Shown here: piece after piece, positions 5,305-13,791 of the stretch | Position numbering within the stretch: position 1 is the first letter of the stretch | How the letters are laid out: the number at the start of each line of letters is the position of its first letter | Assembly: GCA_018715225.1 (NCBI GenBank) | Contig: DVMB01000021.1 | Coordinates: 1 to 18,309 of the forward strand | Length of the DNA stretch: 18,309 nt | From: Candidatus Onthoplasma faecigallinarum | GTDB lineage: Bacteria > Bacillota > Clostridia > Christensenellales > UBA1242 | Direction of reading: 5' to 3' | Position numbers and translations under genes: made by a program | Notes under the pieces: generated by a model | The model's database searches: none | What the model was told of the DNA's origin: nothing | What the model saw: only the letters and a program-made list of their open reading frames with translations

Positions 5305-8300
5305 CTACAGATCTATCTTTCCTATATTGATTCTATCCACTACACTTCTGTTTGCCAAATATTTTTTCAATGTCTTTTCACTCTCAATAATTTGTGTCTT
5401 ATATTTCGTGTATTTTTCATTTTTCGATGCTTTATCCAATAGTCCAAGGCTAGGTCTAATTTTATCTTCAACTTCTTTTATCTTTTCTGCCAAATCTGGA
5501 TCCATTTCTTCATCAGACCCAAAATATTGAGAATTTAGCTTATCCAAAACCTTTATATTATTCATCAGCTCAACCAAATTCTTTTCTGTCAATCGAACTC
5601 TTGTAACAGTAGGTGCAGTTATAGTTGTCCTCTTTCCTTTCTTCTTTCTATCTGGTGATCCTGAAGCATCTGCTGGAGGTGGTCCTGACGGATCTGGAGC
5701 AGGACCTGATGCGTCCGCTGTATGTTCCGCACCTGCCTCATAAGTATGTTCAGCACTTGCACTATGTTTCGCACTTGCATCAGCACTAACAGGAGGAGCC
5801 GCACTGAAGTCAGTGATGTTCACTGAACTTACAATACAAGTTGAATAATCATATTTTTTGCTAGACAATGCTTTAAACTCGTCTTTCTTGATGATATCAG
5901 CCATAGATTTATTGATATCTTTGACTTTGCCTTTCATCTTTCTCTTATCTTTTCTACTGCTGAATACAAATTCGTTTTTGTCTACCTTATAATCAGCCGA
6001 TTCTATTATCTCTTTTTCTTCATCTGTGAAACTACCTAAACCGAAATGTTTAGCCAACAAGAAACCTTTTGTCCTGCTAGAGCGTTCCATCATCTCCCGC
6101 ATCTGTCTATCTTTAGGTTCGATCACGCCTTGAGAAATGTAATACCTAATCTTTTGATCATATTGAGATTGTTTAGCGTCCAATGTCGCTTGCAGGCTAG
6201 GATCTTTCTTGACCGCCTTTTTCAACTGCTTCAATTCCTTTTCTCTTTCGGTCATATCTCTTCTAAACTCGCTATACAAACCTGCATTCGTACGATTGAC
6301 AGCACCGACACCATTTACCATTCTAAAACTGGAGATTCTCTTCGTCGCACATAGAGATATTATCTTGTTGTCAATAGTCTCAAATCTGTCCAACAACCTA
6401 TTTTCATTTAATTTTGCTTTTTCTGTATGTTTGGTATCTTCAATGACATCTTTTAGGTCGTCGATTATCTCTGCCTTTAATTTCTTTCTATGTTTGTCTG
6501 TGTTTAGTTTGAAATTTTGTTTGCGATTTATTATAGTACCTATGGTTCCATATATTACAGGGTTCAACACTGCGGCTGCCGTTATCGCAGCAGCAGCGGC
6601 TATCAAGATTTGTGGCATAACCAATACGACCAACAATCCCCACGAACTGAACATCATAGAGAACGCATCAACCGTACGTGCACCAAGCATCTTGTAACCC
6701 GATTTGATATATTTCTTCGTATCAAATTTCGGTCCGCCAACTAATTGTTTTTTATTGGCGTCGTATTTAACCTTTCCACTACGTAGATACGCATAGTTTT
6801 CATTGCCATAGTCTTTCATTTGAGTAACATTGCTAAGTTGATATCTGTGTTTTTGTTTGTCCAGTTCCACCAAATCCCCATGGTCATCAACTACACGCTC
6901 CAAGTCATAATTCCCATGTTTGTAACTGCTTTCGAATTGAGATTTTGCTTTATTGATTGCGGCTTCTTTGTCGGCATCGCTAAGTGGTGTTTTTTCCAAC
7001 TCGCCCGCCATATTGTAAGATGGCTCTGAAAGTAAAACGCATTGTTCAATATCGTTGTGATTGCTAGATGTCTGGATCACATCGCAATCTTTCATCGCTT
7101 TGCTGGTCTCTTTGATCTTAAATGCATTTTTTAATTCCAAAGTTATTCCGCCAAGCACTACTGTAGAATTCCTAGCAAAAGTAGATTTATCAACGATTAC
7201 GCTTGTCTGTCCATCTGCAGTAGGAGTATCCAACTTAACCACATATGCATCAAAATCATCGCCAGACACAAATTCATAGCAAATCGGCCTTACAGTCTCA
7301 TTTTCTTTGACATATCTGCCGTCCTGCAATTTTAGATAAGTTCCGTCCGCAAGGATGGCACTTTCGTCCTCAGTGATCTGCATCGTCTCATGCTTTGAAT
7401 ATGTCTTATGCACTTGCTCATATGTTACTGGCTCGGTCATATATGTAGAGCCATCAGCTAGTTTCACATAGACAGATTGCCCTATCAACGAATTTCTATT
7501 GCTCTTGAAGTCTTCAATTTTATCGCCAATAGAGCCCGCTCTTGAATAATAAAGTGAATCTATTGGCACCAAAGTGTCGACATTTTCCCCCGCATACCTC
7601 AGCAAGACAAATTCGCCATCGTCTGTTGGATTGATAGCATAATTCATCACTTCCAACATCACATCATCGCCATCTGGACGCATGATCTGTTCGCTATAAT
7701 AAGGGTCAATATCCTCTTCTACAGGTACGATTGTGCCGTCCCTACTCTCGACCAAGGTCGTTCTCTTCATTTTGTCAAGGTCGTATGACTCACGTTGCTT
7801 GATGATCTCAAACGAACAGGTCGCATCTGTAAACATCTTTGTAACAAACACATTCCCATGCCTAGTATAAAGGTCCTTGTCCTTGAAATCTTCTATCCTT
7901 TTCCCGTCAATAGATATGAATCTACCCGCTTCGTAATAGCCTATATCTTCTTTCTTTACGAACTGCATATTAGGGTTGTCAATAAGCCCAACATACACAT
8001 ATGGCCCGTTAAAGTCATCCTGAGATTTGACCTCCAATTCCCTCATCAAACCATGTTCTACAGTTTCTGTGTCTGTATTGATGCTGTTTGAAAGATAAGT
8101 GTTAGGCAAATCTAGATCTTTTGCATACAACTCTACTGTATTTGGAACCCGCCTTGTTGGGTCTATATCCGCCGAAGTGAATCGCTTGAAATATACATTC
8201 CCTTTAGCAAGTTCCGCACGAAAATCTCTCAAATCTCTAACTTTTCTTGATTGAGAATCGTTTATATAAACCAATAGGTCATCCAAAGAGACGTAGTCCA

Positions 8301-8418
8301 TTTTTGACACAACCGTTCCATGCTCCAACGCACCGACGTCGGCATAGACATACACTTTGTCTAATGGTAAATTCCTACCTTCCAATTTTGAGTATTTACC
8401 CAATAATTCAACAGCCAT
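5305..8418 (-). CDS. Very large unknown protein, 1037 aa, N-terminal repeats, central membrane segment, Pro/Ala/Ser tail
   Basis: I do not recognise a family. The N-terminal half holds at least three, perhaps four, divergent copies of a 50-60-residue unit: about 21-82 (VYVYADVG to GNVYFKRF), 139-198 (YVYVGLID to GNVFVTKMF), 268-325 (FVLLRYAG to SVYVKLADG) and 388-437 (AYVVKLDT to LKNAFKIKE). Copies 1-3 share an R/K-x-x-D-F-K/R stretch. At about 588-633 there is a long hydrophobic stretch, WGLLVVLVMPQILIAAAAAI and onward, one or two membrane helices, flanked by charged helical sequence. Residues about 869-921 are low-complexity (His/Ala/Ser then Pro/Asp/Ser), followed by a very basic KKKGKR patch and a helical C-terminus. 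There is no N-terminal signal. Ribosome site AGAGG. Its own promoter and terminator suggest a single-gene unit. The neighbouring 942-aa gene may be a functional partner (inference). Confidence 0.75.
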   Translation of the reverse strand: MAVELLGKYSKLEGRNLPLDKVYVYADVGALEHGTVVSKMDYVSLDDLLVYINDSQSRKVRDLRDFRAELAKGNVYFKRFTSADIDPTRRVPNTVELYAKDLDLPNTYLSNSINTDTETVEHGLMRELEVKSQDDFNGPYVYVGLIDNPNMQFVKKEDIGYYEAGRFISIDGKRIEDFKDKDLYTRHGNVFVTKMFTDATCSFEIIKQRESYDLDKMKRTTLVESRDGTIVPVEEDIDPYYSEQIMRPDGDDVMLEVMNYAINPTDDGEFVLLRYAGENVDTLVPIDSLYYSRAGSIGDKIEDFKSNRNSLIGQSVYVKLADGSTYMTEPVTYEQVHKTYSKHETMQITEDESAILADGTYLKLQDGRYVKENETVRPICYEFVSGDDFDAYVVKLDTPTADGQTSVIVDKSTFARNSTVVLGGITLELKNAFKIKETSKAMKDCDVIQTSSNHNDIEQCVLLSEPSYNMAGELEKTPLSDADKEAAINKAKSQFESSYKHGNYDLERVVDDHGDLVELDKQKHRYQLSNVTQMKDYGNENYAYLRSGKVKYDANKKQLVGGPKFDTKKYIKSGYKMLGARTVDAFSMMFSSWGLLVVLVMPQILIAAAAAITAAAVLNPVIYGTIGTIINRKQNFKLNTDKHRKKLKAEIIDDLKDVIEDTKHTEKAKLNENRLLDRFETIDNKIISLCATKRISSFRMVNGVGAVNRTNAGLYSEFRRDMTEREKELKQLKKAVKKDPSLQATLDAKQSQYDQKIRYYISQGVIEPKDRQMREMMERSSRTKGFLLAKHFGLGSFTDEEKEIIESADYKVDKNEFVFSSRKDKRKMKGKVKDINKSMADIIKKDEFKALSSKKYDYSTCIVSSVNITDFSAAPPVSADASAKHSASAEHTYEAGAEHTADASGPAPDPSGPPPADASGSPDRKKKGKRTTITAPTVTRVRLTEKNLVELMNNIKVLDKLNSQYFGSDEEMDPDLAEKIKEVEDKIRPSLGLLDKASKNEKYTKYKTQIIESEKTLKKYLANRSVVDRINIGKIDL

Positions 8419-8428
8419 ATATACCTCT

Positions 8429-8457
8429 TATAATAATAATTATATCACAACATTTAT
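8429..8457 (-). promoter_or_regulatory. Promoter of the 1037-aa gene
   Basis: Minus strand, within about 8429-8465: -35 TTGATT, 17-bp spacer, and extended -10 TGATATAAT, about 20 bp before the start codon. Confidence 0.7.
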
Positions 8458-8482
8458 AAAAAATCAATATTTATGATATAAA

Positions 8483-8505
8483 ATAAGACATATAACATGT
8501 CTTAT
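8483..8505 (-). terminator. Terminator of the 942-aa gene
   Basis: Perfect 9-bp stem ATAAGACAT/ATGTCTTAT with a 5-base loop, followed on the minus strand by TTTATAT; it lies about 10 bp after the stop codon. Confidence 0.75.
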
Positions 8506-8515
8506 CTTAATCTCG

Positions 8516-11344
8516 CTATTGAAGATGTTCATCATTTGACAGATTTTCCAATCTATTTTTTAAGTCTTCAACCTGTTTTCCCAATTTAGCAATGACGCCT
8601 TTCAATCTCTTGCCATGCCCGTCTTTTGAACTTTCTTTTGATTTATAAGTCGAATTGAATTCTGCTTTTTTAATATCAAGCACTTGAATGGCATGTTCTA
8701 ATTGTCTTTGTAGATCTAATATTTCTGACTCTTTGTCAAGTTGTTCTTTTGATTTTTCTTTTTCGACTTTTTTGAAATTTTTCTTGCTCAATTTCACTTT
8801 TGCTGATTGCAAAATCTCTTTCAATTTGCTGATGTGTTCATTTATCTCGACATATTTTTGATAATCTTCCAAAATTTCGTGAAGCATCTGCCTATCTTCT
8901 TTCTTCTTTTTGCCCGCTTCTTTATATGACTTAACTTTCAGTGGTTTAATGTCCTCATTCAATGTCCCATATTTTTCGATCAATTTTTCTATGATCTTTT
9001 TCTCACTGTCGCTAGCATGAGCCTTTTCTTGAATGAGTTTTTCTACCATACTTTCATTTGCTTCAACAAATTCGTCATATTCGGTAGGAATTTTAACAAT
9101 CTCGCCTTTTATTTTTCTTGCTGGGAGTTCTGCCACCAACTCTTTTGCTTCACTCATATATTTTTCTGCCGTGGCAATGATAGCATCCAACCTAGAGATA
9201 GCAATATCCATATTGTCCTGCATGTTATCTAGGATCAATTTGATGTCGTCATTAGATTTTGCCTCATTTATCAAGTCATCAATTTGTCTATTGAAATGAC
9301 TCAATCTAGAATAAAGCCTTGTAGACATATCTCGATTTGCGGAGATGTATATTGCATACAAGATTGTGTCTTTGATTTCGGCATTCGCATCAAACCAATC
9401 TGCGTTATTAAAATCTCCAACCGAATTGATTATAGCATTAATTTCACTACTTACTTCGCCTACTAAATAATAAGCACCTCTCTGGTCATTCGTCGAAACT
9501 TCATCATCAGTCTCTCCTTCCACGCTTAGATCGTCATCAACTTCAGGATTTTCTTCAACAAATTTAATTAACTTGTCTATCTCTCTATCGTCAATATCTG
9601 GAGCGGTCGTAGACTTTTTACCTTTTTTAGTTACAGTAGTCTTTTTGCCTTGTTTGTCAGGTTTACCTATCACATCGCTACCTATGGTAATACCCATTTC
9701 TTCCAAAGCCTCTACATCAAGATCCAAATCTTCTATATTGATTTTTTCCTTATTTAATTTTAGTCTGGGACCTTTATTACCTTTACTTGCTGACGAGGAC
9801 GTATCTTTGCCTTTGCCTTTTAGCACTTGATTGACAAATTTATTGATTGACGACACGAGATCCTCGTGGTCTTCGGCTGCTGAAAAGATAGTGGTAATCT
9901 CACTCTTCAAAGTCTGCACATCTTGTGTCAAAAAATTGAAGTTATGATTGATTATTTTTTGCATATCTTTAGCAGAAATAATTTTTGACATCAACCTGAC
10001 ATTTTCAATAAAGTTTTCCTCTTTTTCGCTATCAACATCTTTGGAATTCGAAAATTTTGAAGGGAATATATCAAAAATGTTGTCTCCGTGGAATAACTTG
10101 TCTAAGTTAAATCCCAAGCCCTCCAATTTTTGTTTTTTAGAATACCAATTTTCGCCATTAGATTCGTCCGTCTCATATGCTCTATATAGACAATTGATTA
10201 TTGTCATAGTGGCATTATAAAGATTATCTGTCGACAGATTGATAAACATCGTACTTCTATTTTTCAAAATATACATATGTTTATCTAGACTCATTCCGTG
10301 TATCTTCATATTTGGGAAAATTTGCTTTAGCAAATATATTTTGACGTCTGCTGGGTTCATTCTTGACGAGTCAAGATCCACTGTTGAGACAATCTTAGAC
10401 GAAATATCTTGCATACTTTTCCCTAGTAGCAAATTTACACTATTGTCTATTCTCTCAGGAGAGGCAGTCAAAACTGACCCCGCTCTTAAAAAGATGTTCT
10501 TTGTGCTGAAATTGTGCAAAGTTGGCTTTTCTTTTGTCATATCTAACACATTGTCGATATACATATTCAAAGCTCTTCTTGCCCCAATGAGTTTTTGTTT
10601 GCTAGCATAAGCGACTAACGAAGATGTATGCAACAGCAAATCTTGAACATCCCCTTGAGAGAATACTTCATCAATGCTGATGTCATCTGTCTTGGTCATC
10701 AAAGCATCCAGAAAATCGTCAAACAATTCATATTGAAATTTATTTAGATTTGGATAATAATTGTTCAATCTCTTTAATGTAGAGGCGTTCAGTTTGTTGA
10801 TTTTTGTCATCATGATAGCATCGGCTACTCGCAAAAAACTTCGCTGACTGCTCATCAAAATCGGCACGTTTTCTAGATACTCGCTCAATGAATTGTACAC
10901 ACAAGCTAAAGCCCACATCGTGTCAATCGCCTCAGCGGAAAAATTGTCTAAACTTTTGTTCACATCTTCACTGACAGCAACAGCCGTTTTCCAACTATCC
11001 CTTATCACATCGTCTATGTGAGTATAGTCGAGTTTACTATCTAGATAGTATTGTTTGAATTTTTGATCAAATGCATTAATCAATTTGAATATTTTAAAAT
11101 CATATTCGTTTTCCATCTCCATGATTATATTTTTCACATCTTGGAATCTAACAAACTTAGCCTGGCTTAAAATCGCTTTTTTCTTCGCCCCATTGATAAT
11201 AGCCTTCACATCTCTATCACTAAATCTTTTGCTGACAAAAAATTCAAACAATTTTTGTTTGCCATCTTCGTCATAACTTTTATCAAACCCATGAATACGT
11301 AAAAGATTTAAAAATTGTGAGAAATTGATAACTTCATTTTCCAT
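8516..11344 (-). CDS. Very large unknown soluble protein, 942 aa, coiled-coil C-terminus
   Basis: No recognised domain, signal peptide or membrane segment. Residues 1 to about 500 are mixed helical sequence without low complexity. Residues about 505-595 form a lysine/serine-rich linker with KGKGKDTSSSASKGNKG and KKTTVTKKGKKSTTAPD, followed by an acidic patch (PEVDDDLSVEGETDDE). Residues about 630-940 are highly charged and helical, with likely coiled coils near KYVEINEHISKLKEILQSAK and ILDLQRQLEHAIQVLD. The K/T-rich linker resembles the KKKGKRTTITAPTVT stretch of the adjacent 1037-aa protein. It has its own promoter, a GGAG site 12 bp upstream and its own terminator. It is the last gene before the mobile element's attachment site. 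A structural or scaffold role is only a guess. Confidence 0.75.
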   Translation of the reverse strand: MENEVINFSQFLNLLRIHGFDKSYDEDGKQKLFEFFVSKRFSDRDVKAIINGAKKKAILSQAKFVRFQDVKNIIMEMENEYDFKIFKLINAFDQKFKQYYLDSKLDYTHIDDVIRDSWKTAVAVSEDVNKSLDNFSAEAIDTMWALACVYNSLSEYLENVPILMSSQRSFLRVADAIMMTKINKLNASTLKRLNNYYPNLNKFQYELFDDFLDALMTKTDDISIDEVFSQGDVQDLLLHTSSLVAYASKQKLIGARRALNMYIDNVLDMTKEKPTLHNFSTKNIFLRAGSVLTASPERIDNSVNLLLGKSMQDISSKIVSTVDLDSSRMNPADVKIYLLKQIFPNMKIHGMSLDKHMYILKNRSTMFINLSTDNLYNATMTIINCLYRAYETDESNGENWYSKKQKLEGLGFNLDKLFHGDNIFDIFPSKFSNSKDVDSEKEENFIENVRLMSKIISAKDMQKIINHNFNFLTQDVQTLKSEITTIFSAAEDHEDLVSSINKFVNQVLKGKGKDTSSSASKGNKGPRLKLNKEKINIEDLDLDVEALEEMGITIGSDVIGKPDKQGKKTTVTKKGKKSTTAPDIDDREIDKLIKFVEENPEVDDDLSVEGETDDEVSTNDQRGAYYLVGEVSSEINAIINSVGDFNNADWFDANAEIKDTILYAIYISANRDMSTRLYSRLSHFNRQIDDLINEAKSNDDIKLILDNMQDNMDIAISRLDAIIATAEKYMSEAKELVAELPARKIKGEIVKIPTEYDEFVEANESMVEKLIQEKAHASDSEKKIIEKLIEKYGTLNEDIKPLKVKSYKEAGKKKKEDRQMLHEILEDYQKYVEINEHISKLKEILQSAKVKLSKKNFKKVEKEKSKEQLDKESEILDLQRQLEHAIQVLDIKKAEFNSTYKSKESSKDGHGKRLKGVIAKLGKQVEDLKNRLENLSNDEHLQ

Positions 11345-11371
11345 ATTAAACTTAATCTCCTAATAAATATG

Positions 11372-11400
11372 AGTTTATCATATTTAATAGTTTATGTCAA
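11372..11400 (-). promoter_or_regulatory. Promoter of the 942-aa gene
   Basis: -35 TTGACA (11400-11395), 17-bp spacer, -10 TAAACT (11377-11372) on the minus strand. Confidence 0.75.
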
Positions 11401-11689
11401 TATCAAAAACTTATATAAACATCAACAAAGCACTAAAATCAAATGAATTTATTATCCCCCACATCACTACAACCCAAAATAAAAATGCCAAGAAAAACTC
11501 TTCTCTAAATGGCTAAGATGAAAACCTCCCACAATCAAGAAATACCACATCTCTACGCTATCTCTTTCAAAAAAGAACAGACAGACAAAATTAATACAAT
11601 TTTTGGCACTAAATTTGACCCCCATTTTTTAGAAAAAATAAAAAATAGTAGTGCGACCGCAAATCAAACACTACTATATATTGTGATTT
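11401..11689. other. Gene-free spacer with the tRNA-side terminator and a degenerate arm-like repeat
   Basis: I see no credible gene here. At 11629-11675 a minus-strand hairpin AGTAGTG/CACTACT (15-base loop) is followed by ATTTTTTATTTTTT. It looks like the original terminator of a tRNA gene reading leftward. At 11603-11636 is a sequence resembling the element arm repeat found at 11770-11808 (see findings). A long plus-strand frame that runs through this region into the tRNA fragment is judged spurious. Confidence 0.6.
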
Positions 11690-11736
11690 TGGCGCCCCGA
11701 GTAGGGCTCGAACCTACAACCTATCGGTTAACAGCC
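11690..11736 (-). other. 3' half of a tRNA-Asn gene: attachment core (att) of the integrated element
   Basis: Read on the minus strand, the segment holds an anticodon loop CTGTTAA (anticodon GTT, Asn), the 3' anticodon strand CCGAT, variable loop AGGTT, a perfect T arm GTAGG/TTCGAGC/CCTAC, the 3' acceptor strand TCGGGGC, discriminator G and an encoded CCA. The 5' half of the tRNA (D arm, acceptor 5' strand) is absent, and the base pairing of the anticodon stem breaks down two bases before the loop. A 3' tRNA remnant is the standard product of tyrosine-integrase insertion into a tRNA gene. The intact gene is expected at the far (right) end of the element. Confidence 0.85.
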
Positions 11737-11769
11737 CAATCGTACCTATCTATTTTATAGGGGTTTAGG

Positions 11770-11808
11770 GCACTTTGACACCAAATTTGACACCACTTTT
11801 TTAGACAA
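11770..11808. repeat. TTTGACACC direct repeats next to the att core
   Basis: Two tandem copies of TTTGACACCA, 13 bp apart (start to start), about 40 bp inside the element from the tRNA fragment. Short repeats at this place are typical arm-type binding sites of tyrosine integrases. That role is inferred; no integrase gene is within the window. Confidence 0.5.
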
Positions 11809-11838
11809 TTTTTAGAACAGTTTTATTCATCTTCTACT

Positions 11839-12243
11839 CTATATTTTTTGTTGTCCAGATTTTAGGTCCGCAGTCTTTTTGTTAGTTTCAATTCTTAACT
11901 TCAGCAATTCTTGTTTGTATCTCTTGCATTCCTGGCGGAGCCCGGCATTGATTTTTTCAAAACGATCGTACCTTCGATCTAAAGACTTTAATTCCTTCAA
12001 TTCGTCAAAACATCTTCTATATTGGCTTTTATAATAATCAACATCCGCTTTTATCATCATGAACTGATTGTCATATTCATTCTCAATCGCCAAAGTTCTT
12101 TGCTTGTATACGTAAAATTCTGTTAGTATTTTTAAATATTTTTCTATTATAAAATCTATATTGCCTTTGGAAAATTGTAATTCTCCATTCGCAATATCTG
12201 GATATATCCCCAAATTTATATAATCTTCATACTTGTAATTCAT
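11839..12243 (-). CDS. Hypothetical element protein, 134 aa, coiled-coil-like
   Basis: Not recognised. Begins MNYKYEDYINLGIYPDIANG, no membrane segment. From about residue 35 on it is highly charged and helical (LKELKSLDRRYDRFEKINAG followed by a K/E/R-rich stretch), compatible with a coiled coil. ATG with a GAGGAG site very close. It is the last gene of the six-gene minus-strand block that starts at 13725 and the one nearest the attachment site. No clear terminator follows it before the tRNA fragment, so transcription may run to the hairpin at 11629-11675. Confidence 0.65.
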   Translation of the reverse strand: MNYKYEDYINLGIYPDIANGELQFSKGNIDFIIEKYLKILTEFYVYKQRTLAIENEYDNQFMMIKADVDYYKSQYRRCFDELKELKSLDRRYDRFEKINAGLRQECKRYKQELLKLRIETNKKTADLKSGQQKI

Positions 12244-12283
12244 ATTCTCCTCGTATTAATTGTTAATCTATTTTCATCCTTTG

Positions 12284-12595
12284 TTAATCGCAGTCCGTCT
12301 TGCTCAAAATTATTTTATAATTTGTCATAGCTGTATCGATTTGTTGTAATTTCAAAATAATCTTTCCTAGTTTTTCTTGCTGTTTTATTGTTCTCTTTAT
12401 TACCTTGTATTTTTTCTTTTTATAATATATATACATTTTTATATATCTCCAATATAGCCCATTTAATCTAATCATTCTATTTCTAATTATTGTTTTGAGA
12501 GATACTGAATAAAGCAAATCATTCCAAACATATTGCATAACGAACATACAAGATAGTACCATGACTAATGTCATGAATAACAATAGTACATTCAT
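12284..12595 (-). CDS. Small membrane-anchored element protein, 103 aa
   Basis: Not recognised. An N-terminal membrane helix (MNVLLLFMTLVMVLSCMFVM) is followed by a strongly basic, aromatic cytoplasmic part (KMYIYYKKKKYKVIKRTIKQ) and a helical tail. The start is taken at the ATG at 12595-12593, which overlaps the upstream TGA as ATGA and has GGAG five bases before. A GTG two codons upstream is a less likely start. The overlap indicates translational coupling to the Xre gene. One-helix small proteins are frequent in filamentous-phage-like elements, but nothing here identifies this as a coat or assembly protein. Confidence 0.65.
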   Translation of the reverse strand: MNVLLLFMTLVMVLSCMFVMQYVWNDLLYSVSLKTIIRNRMIRLNGLYWRYIKMYIYYKKKKYKVIKRTIKQQEKLGKIILKLQQIDTAMTNYKIILSKTDCD

Positions 12596-12777
12596 ACGCA
12601 CTCCTGGTATAATTTTTCTATTGATTCAACAAGCCAATCAACAACTGGCTGATTTTTGTCTCTATAATAATTGTTCAATCTAGCTGGGCTTATTTTTAAA
12701 TCCCTAGCCAGCCTGGATTGAGTCCATTTTTTAGTCTTCAGTATCTTTTTGATCTTGTCTGATAGTTTTACTTCCAT
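12592..12777 (-). CDS. Small Xre/Cro-type HTH regulator of the element, 61 aa
   Basis: Almost the whole protein is a helix-turn-helix domain: KKILKTKKWTQSRLARDLKI, then SPARLNNYYRDKNQPVVDWL. WTQSRLARDLKIS is helix 2 and the turn, and PARLNNYYR the recognition helix. Length and layout are those of phage Cro-like or plasmid control proteins. AGGAGG-type site upstream (GGAGGGCAAT). It lies in the middle of the small-gene operon rather than divergent to it, and its stop codon overlaps the start of the membrane protein gene. Targets are unknown. Confidence 0.8.
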   Translation of the reverse strand: MEVKLSDKIKKILKTKKWTQSRLARDLKISPARLNNYYRDKNQPVVDWLVESIEKLYQECV

Positions 12778-12786
12778 ATTGCCCTC

Positions 12787-13209
12787 CTATAAATACTTTT
12801 CTCGAATGTGTTTGAGATTAAAAATAAAATAATCAACATAGTGTTGCTGATTTTGTAGGTACTCCCTGATCTCCGGCGTGTTTGCATTTGATTTCAAATT
12901 TTTTATGAGCTCGATTGCCTGCGTCTTAGCAAACTTGAAATAATCTTCTCTTTGACTTATTTGCTTGTACAAAACATCGTGCAGAAGAGTTTGTGTCTCG
13001 CTCAATTTTGCTACAGTATCATTCAACATTGCTTCCAGTTGTACATTTTGATATTTTACCACCATTATCTGCCCCGATGTTGTTGCGTTATTCAATGTCT
13101 TTTCTAACGCTTTGGTTTTTGTATGAAGAAAATCTATTTCATTTTTCTGCTGGTCCACCAGTTCCGTGAGATCTGTTACTTGACTTATCAATTCATTTTT
13201 AGTTTTCAT
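12787..13209 (-). CDS. Hypothetical coiled-coil element protein, 140 aa
   Basis: Not recognised. Predicted mostly helical with a clear N-terminal coiled coil (ISQVTDLTELVDQQKNEIDF continuing to about residue 60) and a second helical half ending in NLKHIREKYL. It lacks membrane segments. Starts with ATG inside the last codons of the zinc-ribbon gene (11-nt overlap) with a GGAG site 7 bp upstream, so it is coupled to it. Confidence 0.65.
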   Translation of the reverse strand: MKTKNELISQVTDLTELVDQQKNEIDFLHTKTKALEKTLNNATTSGQIMVVKYQNVQLEAMLNDTVAKLSETQTLLHDVLYKQISQREDYFKFAKTQAIELIKNLKSNANTPEIREYLQNQQHYVDYFIFNLKHIREKYL

Positions 13210-13531
13210 CTTCTTTCTCCAATTTTTCCATTTCTTCTAAAATATGAGTTTCTACGCTAACATAATTTGCAAACATTGAGTTTCCACTTTCGTAAAATCT
13301 CTCTTCGTCAAATTCAATATTTGATTTTATAAACTCTTTCAATTTCTGCCACTTATCTTTTGACTGTTTGTTAAGATAGTATTTTCTTTCATCTTTTGGA
13401 CACCACTTGATCCAGCAACCACAATCTTTACATTTAAGGGCAACCATAGCAGTAGTCAAACAATCTTGACCTTTTATTCGTGGCTCTAAATAAAGTTCCT
13501 TGCTTCCGCATTTTTTACACACTTTAATCAT
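13199..13531 (-). CDS. Zinc-ribbon protein, 110 aa
   Basis: The N-terminal half has two CxxC knuckles, VCKKCGSKELYL (C5, C8) and LKCKDCGCWIKWCP (about C33, C36), the pattern of a zinc ribbon that often binds nucleic acid. The C-terminal half is charged and helical (WQKLKEFIKSNIEFDEERFY, then EEMEKLEKEDEN). Small zinc-ribbon proteins of this kind are common in Firmicutes phages and plasmids next to replication genes. AGGAG site upstream, 11 bp after the 60-aa gene; overlaps the next gene. Function unknown. Confidence 0.75.
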   Translation of the reverse strand: MIKVCKKCGSKELYLEPRIKGQDCLTTAMVALKCKDCGCWIKWCPKDERKYYLNKQSKDKWQKLKEFIKSNIEFDEERFYESGNSMFANYVSVETHILEEMEKLEKEDEN

Positions 13532-13542
13532 CTTCTACTCCT

Positions 13543-13725
13543 TTAAGTCTGACCGGCCATTATTAAATTTTCACAAGCCGTAAGTATCTCCAAGACATCA
13601 ACCAATACTCTATAATCCTGGAAATTTCCATTGACACCTTTCTTGCATAACATATCTACAGTGTCATAAAATATTTGATAATCTTCTTTTGAATAATGAC
13701 TTAGTATTTGTTTAATTTTTTCCAT
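13543..13725 (-). CDS. Hypothetical element protein, 60 aa
   Basis: Not recognised. Short helical protein (MEKIKQILSHYSKEDYQIFY to ENLIMAGQT). It has a perfect AGGAGG site just before the ATG and is the first gene of the six-gene minus-strand block, directly downstream of the structured segment 13792-13991. The extremely AT-rich stretch at 13741-13780 upstream probably contains its promoter, but no single -10/-35 pair is decisive. Confidence 0.6.
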   Translation of the reverse strand: MEKIKQILSHYSKEDYQIFYDTVDMLCKKGVNGNFQDYRVLVDVLEILTACENLIMAGQT

Positions 13726-13791
13726 TTTCCCTCCTATAATTTTTGAAAATTTTTAAAATTTTAAAATTTTTGATTTTTTTTACTTCGAAGC

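Noticed and set aside
11509..11760. An 83-codon plus-strand frame with APRVGLEPTTYRLTAQ at its end
   Set aside because: That peptide is the translation of the strand opposite to the tRNA-Asn fragment, a well-known kind of false protein; there is no ribosome site and the rest is the spacer.
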